From Actinomycetes bacterium (GTDB taxonomy: Bacteria; Actinomycetota; Acidimicrobiia; Acidimicrobiales; RAAP-2): a stretch of DNA of 5,683 nt. Under the pieces are notes generated by a model. That model saw only the letters and a program-made list of their open reading frames with translations. It was not told where the DNA came from and made no database searches. The position numbers and the translations under genes are program-made. This document shows, in pieces, positions 5,515-5,683 of this stretch. The stretch's first letter is position 1. Every line of letters starts with the position of its first letter. The DNA is taken from contig JAJYXS010000224.1 of NCBI GenBank assembly GCA_021801615.1, positions 1-5,683 of the forward strand. The letters run 5' to 3'.

Positions 5515-5683
5515 ATGTTGACCCAGGAGGAGTACGTGCAACGAGTGCTGGAGCTGAAGCGCAGATGCAGGGTTGTTGGCATCTTCCCTACAGAGGCTGC
5601 CCTTATCCGCCTCGCCGGTGCCGTCCTGCTCGACACCCACGAAGAGTGGATGGCCGCCGAGCGGCGCTACTTCTCGGAGGCGT
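5515..5683 (+). pseudogene. IS256-type transposase C-terminal fragment with foreign leader (runs off window)
   Basis: The frame starts at ATG 5515 with GGAGGA (5500-5505) nine bases upstream and stays open to the window edge (56 codons). From residue 18 it reads [21 protein letters not shown], then [15 protein letters not shown] recognise this as the closing segment of IS256-family (mutator-type) transposases, after all three catalytic acidic residues. The first 15 or so residues, [15 protein letters not shown], instead resemble the beginning of helix-turn-helix transposases of other families. The product would therefore lack any catalytic domain and is probably a fusion made by deletion or IS insertion. 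It might alternatively be a small gene whose true family I misjudge. Confidence 0.6.

Noticed and set aside
1..5683. CRISPR array, tRNA or rRNA genes, cargo or defence genes
   Set aside because: No regularly spaced repeats, no cloverleaf or rRNA-like segments, and all coding sequence is accounted for by transposition genes.

Overview
This is a high-GC bacterial window made almost entirely of mobile DNA: two transposition systems nested one inside the other, and the start of a third. No host housekeeping gene is visible. The GC-rich codon use, many GTG/TTG starts and the types of element fit a GC-rich soil or acid-environment bacterium such as an actinomycete or acidimicrobial relative. That assignment is a guess from composition and cannot be fixed from this sequence.

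Layout. The outer element is an IS21-family insertion sequence read on the minus strand. Its istA gene (5243 to 3694) follows a set of three terminal repeats (5317-5394). Its istB gene begins at 3697 with the usual istA/istB overlap. istB breaks off at 3347 in the middle of the ATPase P-loop and resumes at 171, running to the left edge at 1. The 3.2 kb between the two halves (about 172-3349) is a second element, inserted in the opposite orientation. It carries a three-gene cluster: a DUF5372-like small protein (ORF1), a 57-residue protein (ORF2) and a 738-residue large serine recombinase. Joining the two istB halves at the shared GGA triplet restores one continuous reading frame, so the insertion is precise and leaves no duplication longer than 3 bp. 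istA also carries a frameshift near 4236-4251, so the IS21 copy is probably dead on two counts. At the right edge (5515-5683) begins an ORF that looks like the C-terminal end of an IS256-family transposase behind a foreign N-terminal leader.

How the parts may work together. ORF1 has no convincing start codon inside its own end of the element. A ribosome-binding site and GTG start sit at the opposite end of the element (3327-3343), pointing outward. If the element is excised as a circle through the shared TCC (172-174 = 3347-3349), GTG-TTA-TCC joins ORF1 exactly in frame. The circle would therefore switch on translation of the ORF1-ORF2-recombinase operon, and integration would separate the start from the genes. 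This self-limiting circuit is the most interesting observation in the window. It is an inference from reading frame and spacing, not shown experimentally. A second notable point is that the element's left end carries a 12-bp copy (10 of 12 identical) of the P-loop sequence it inserted into.
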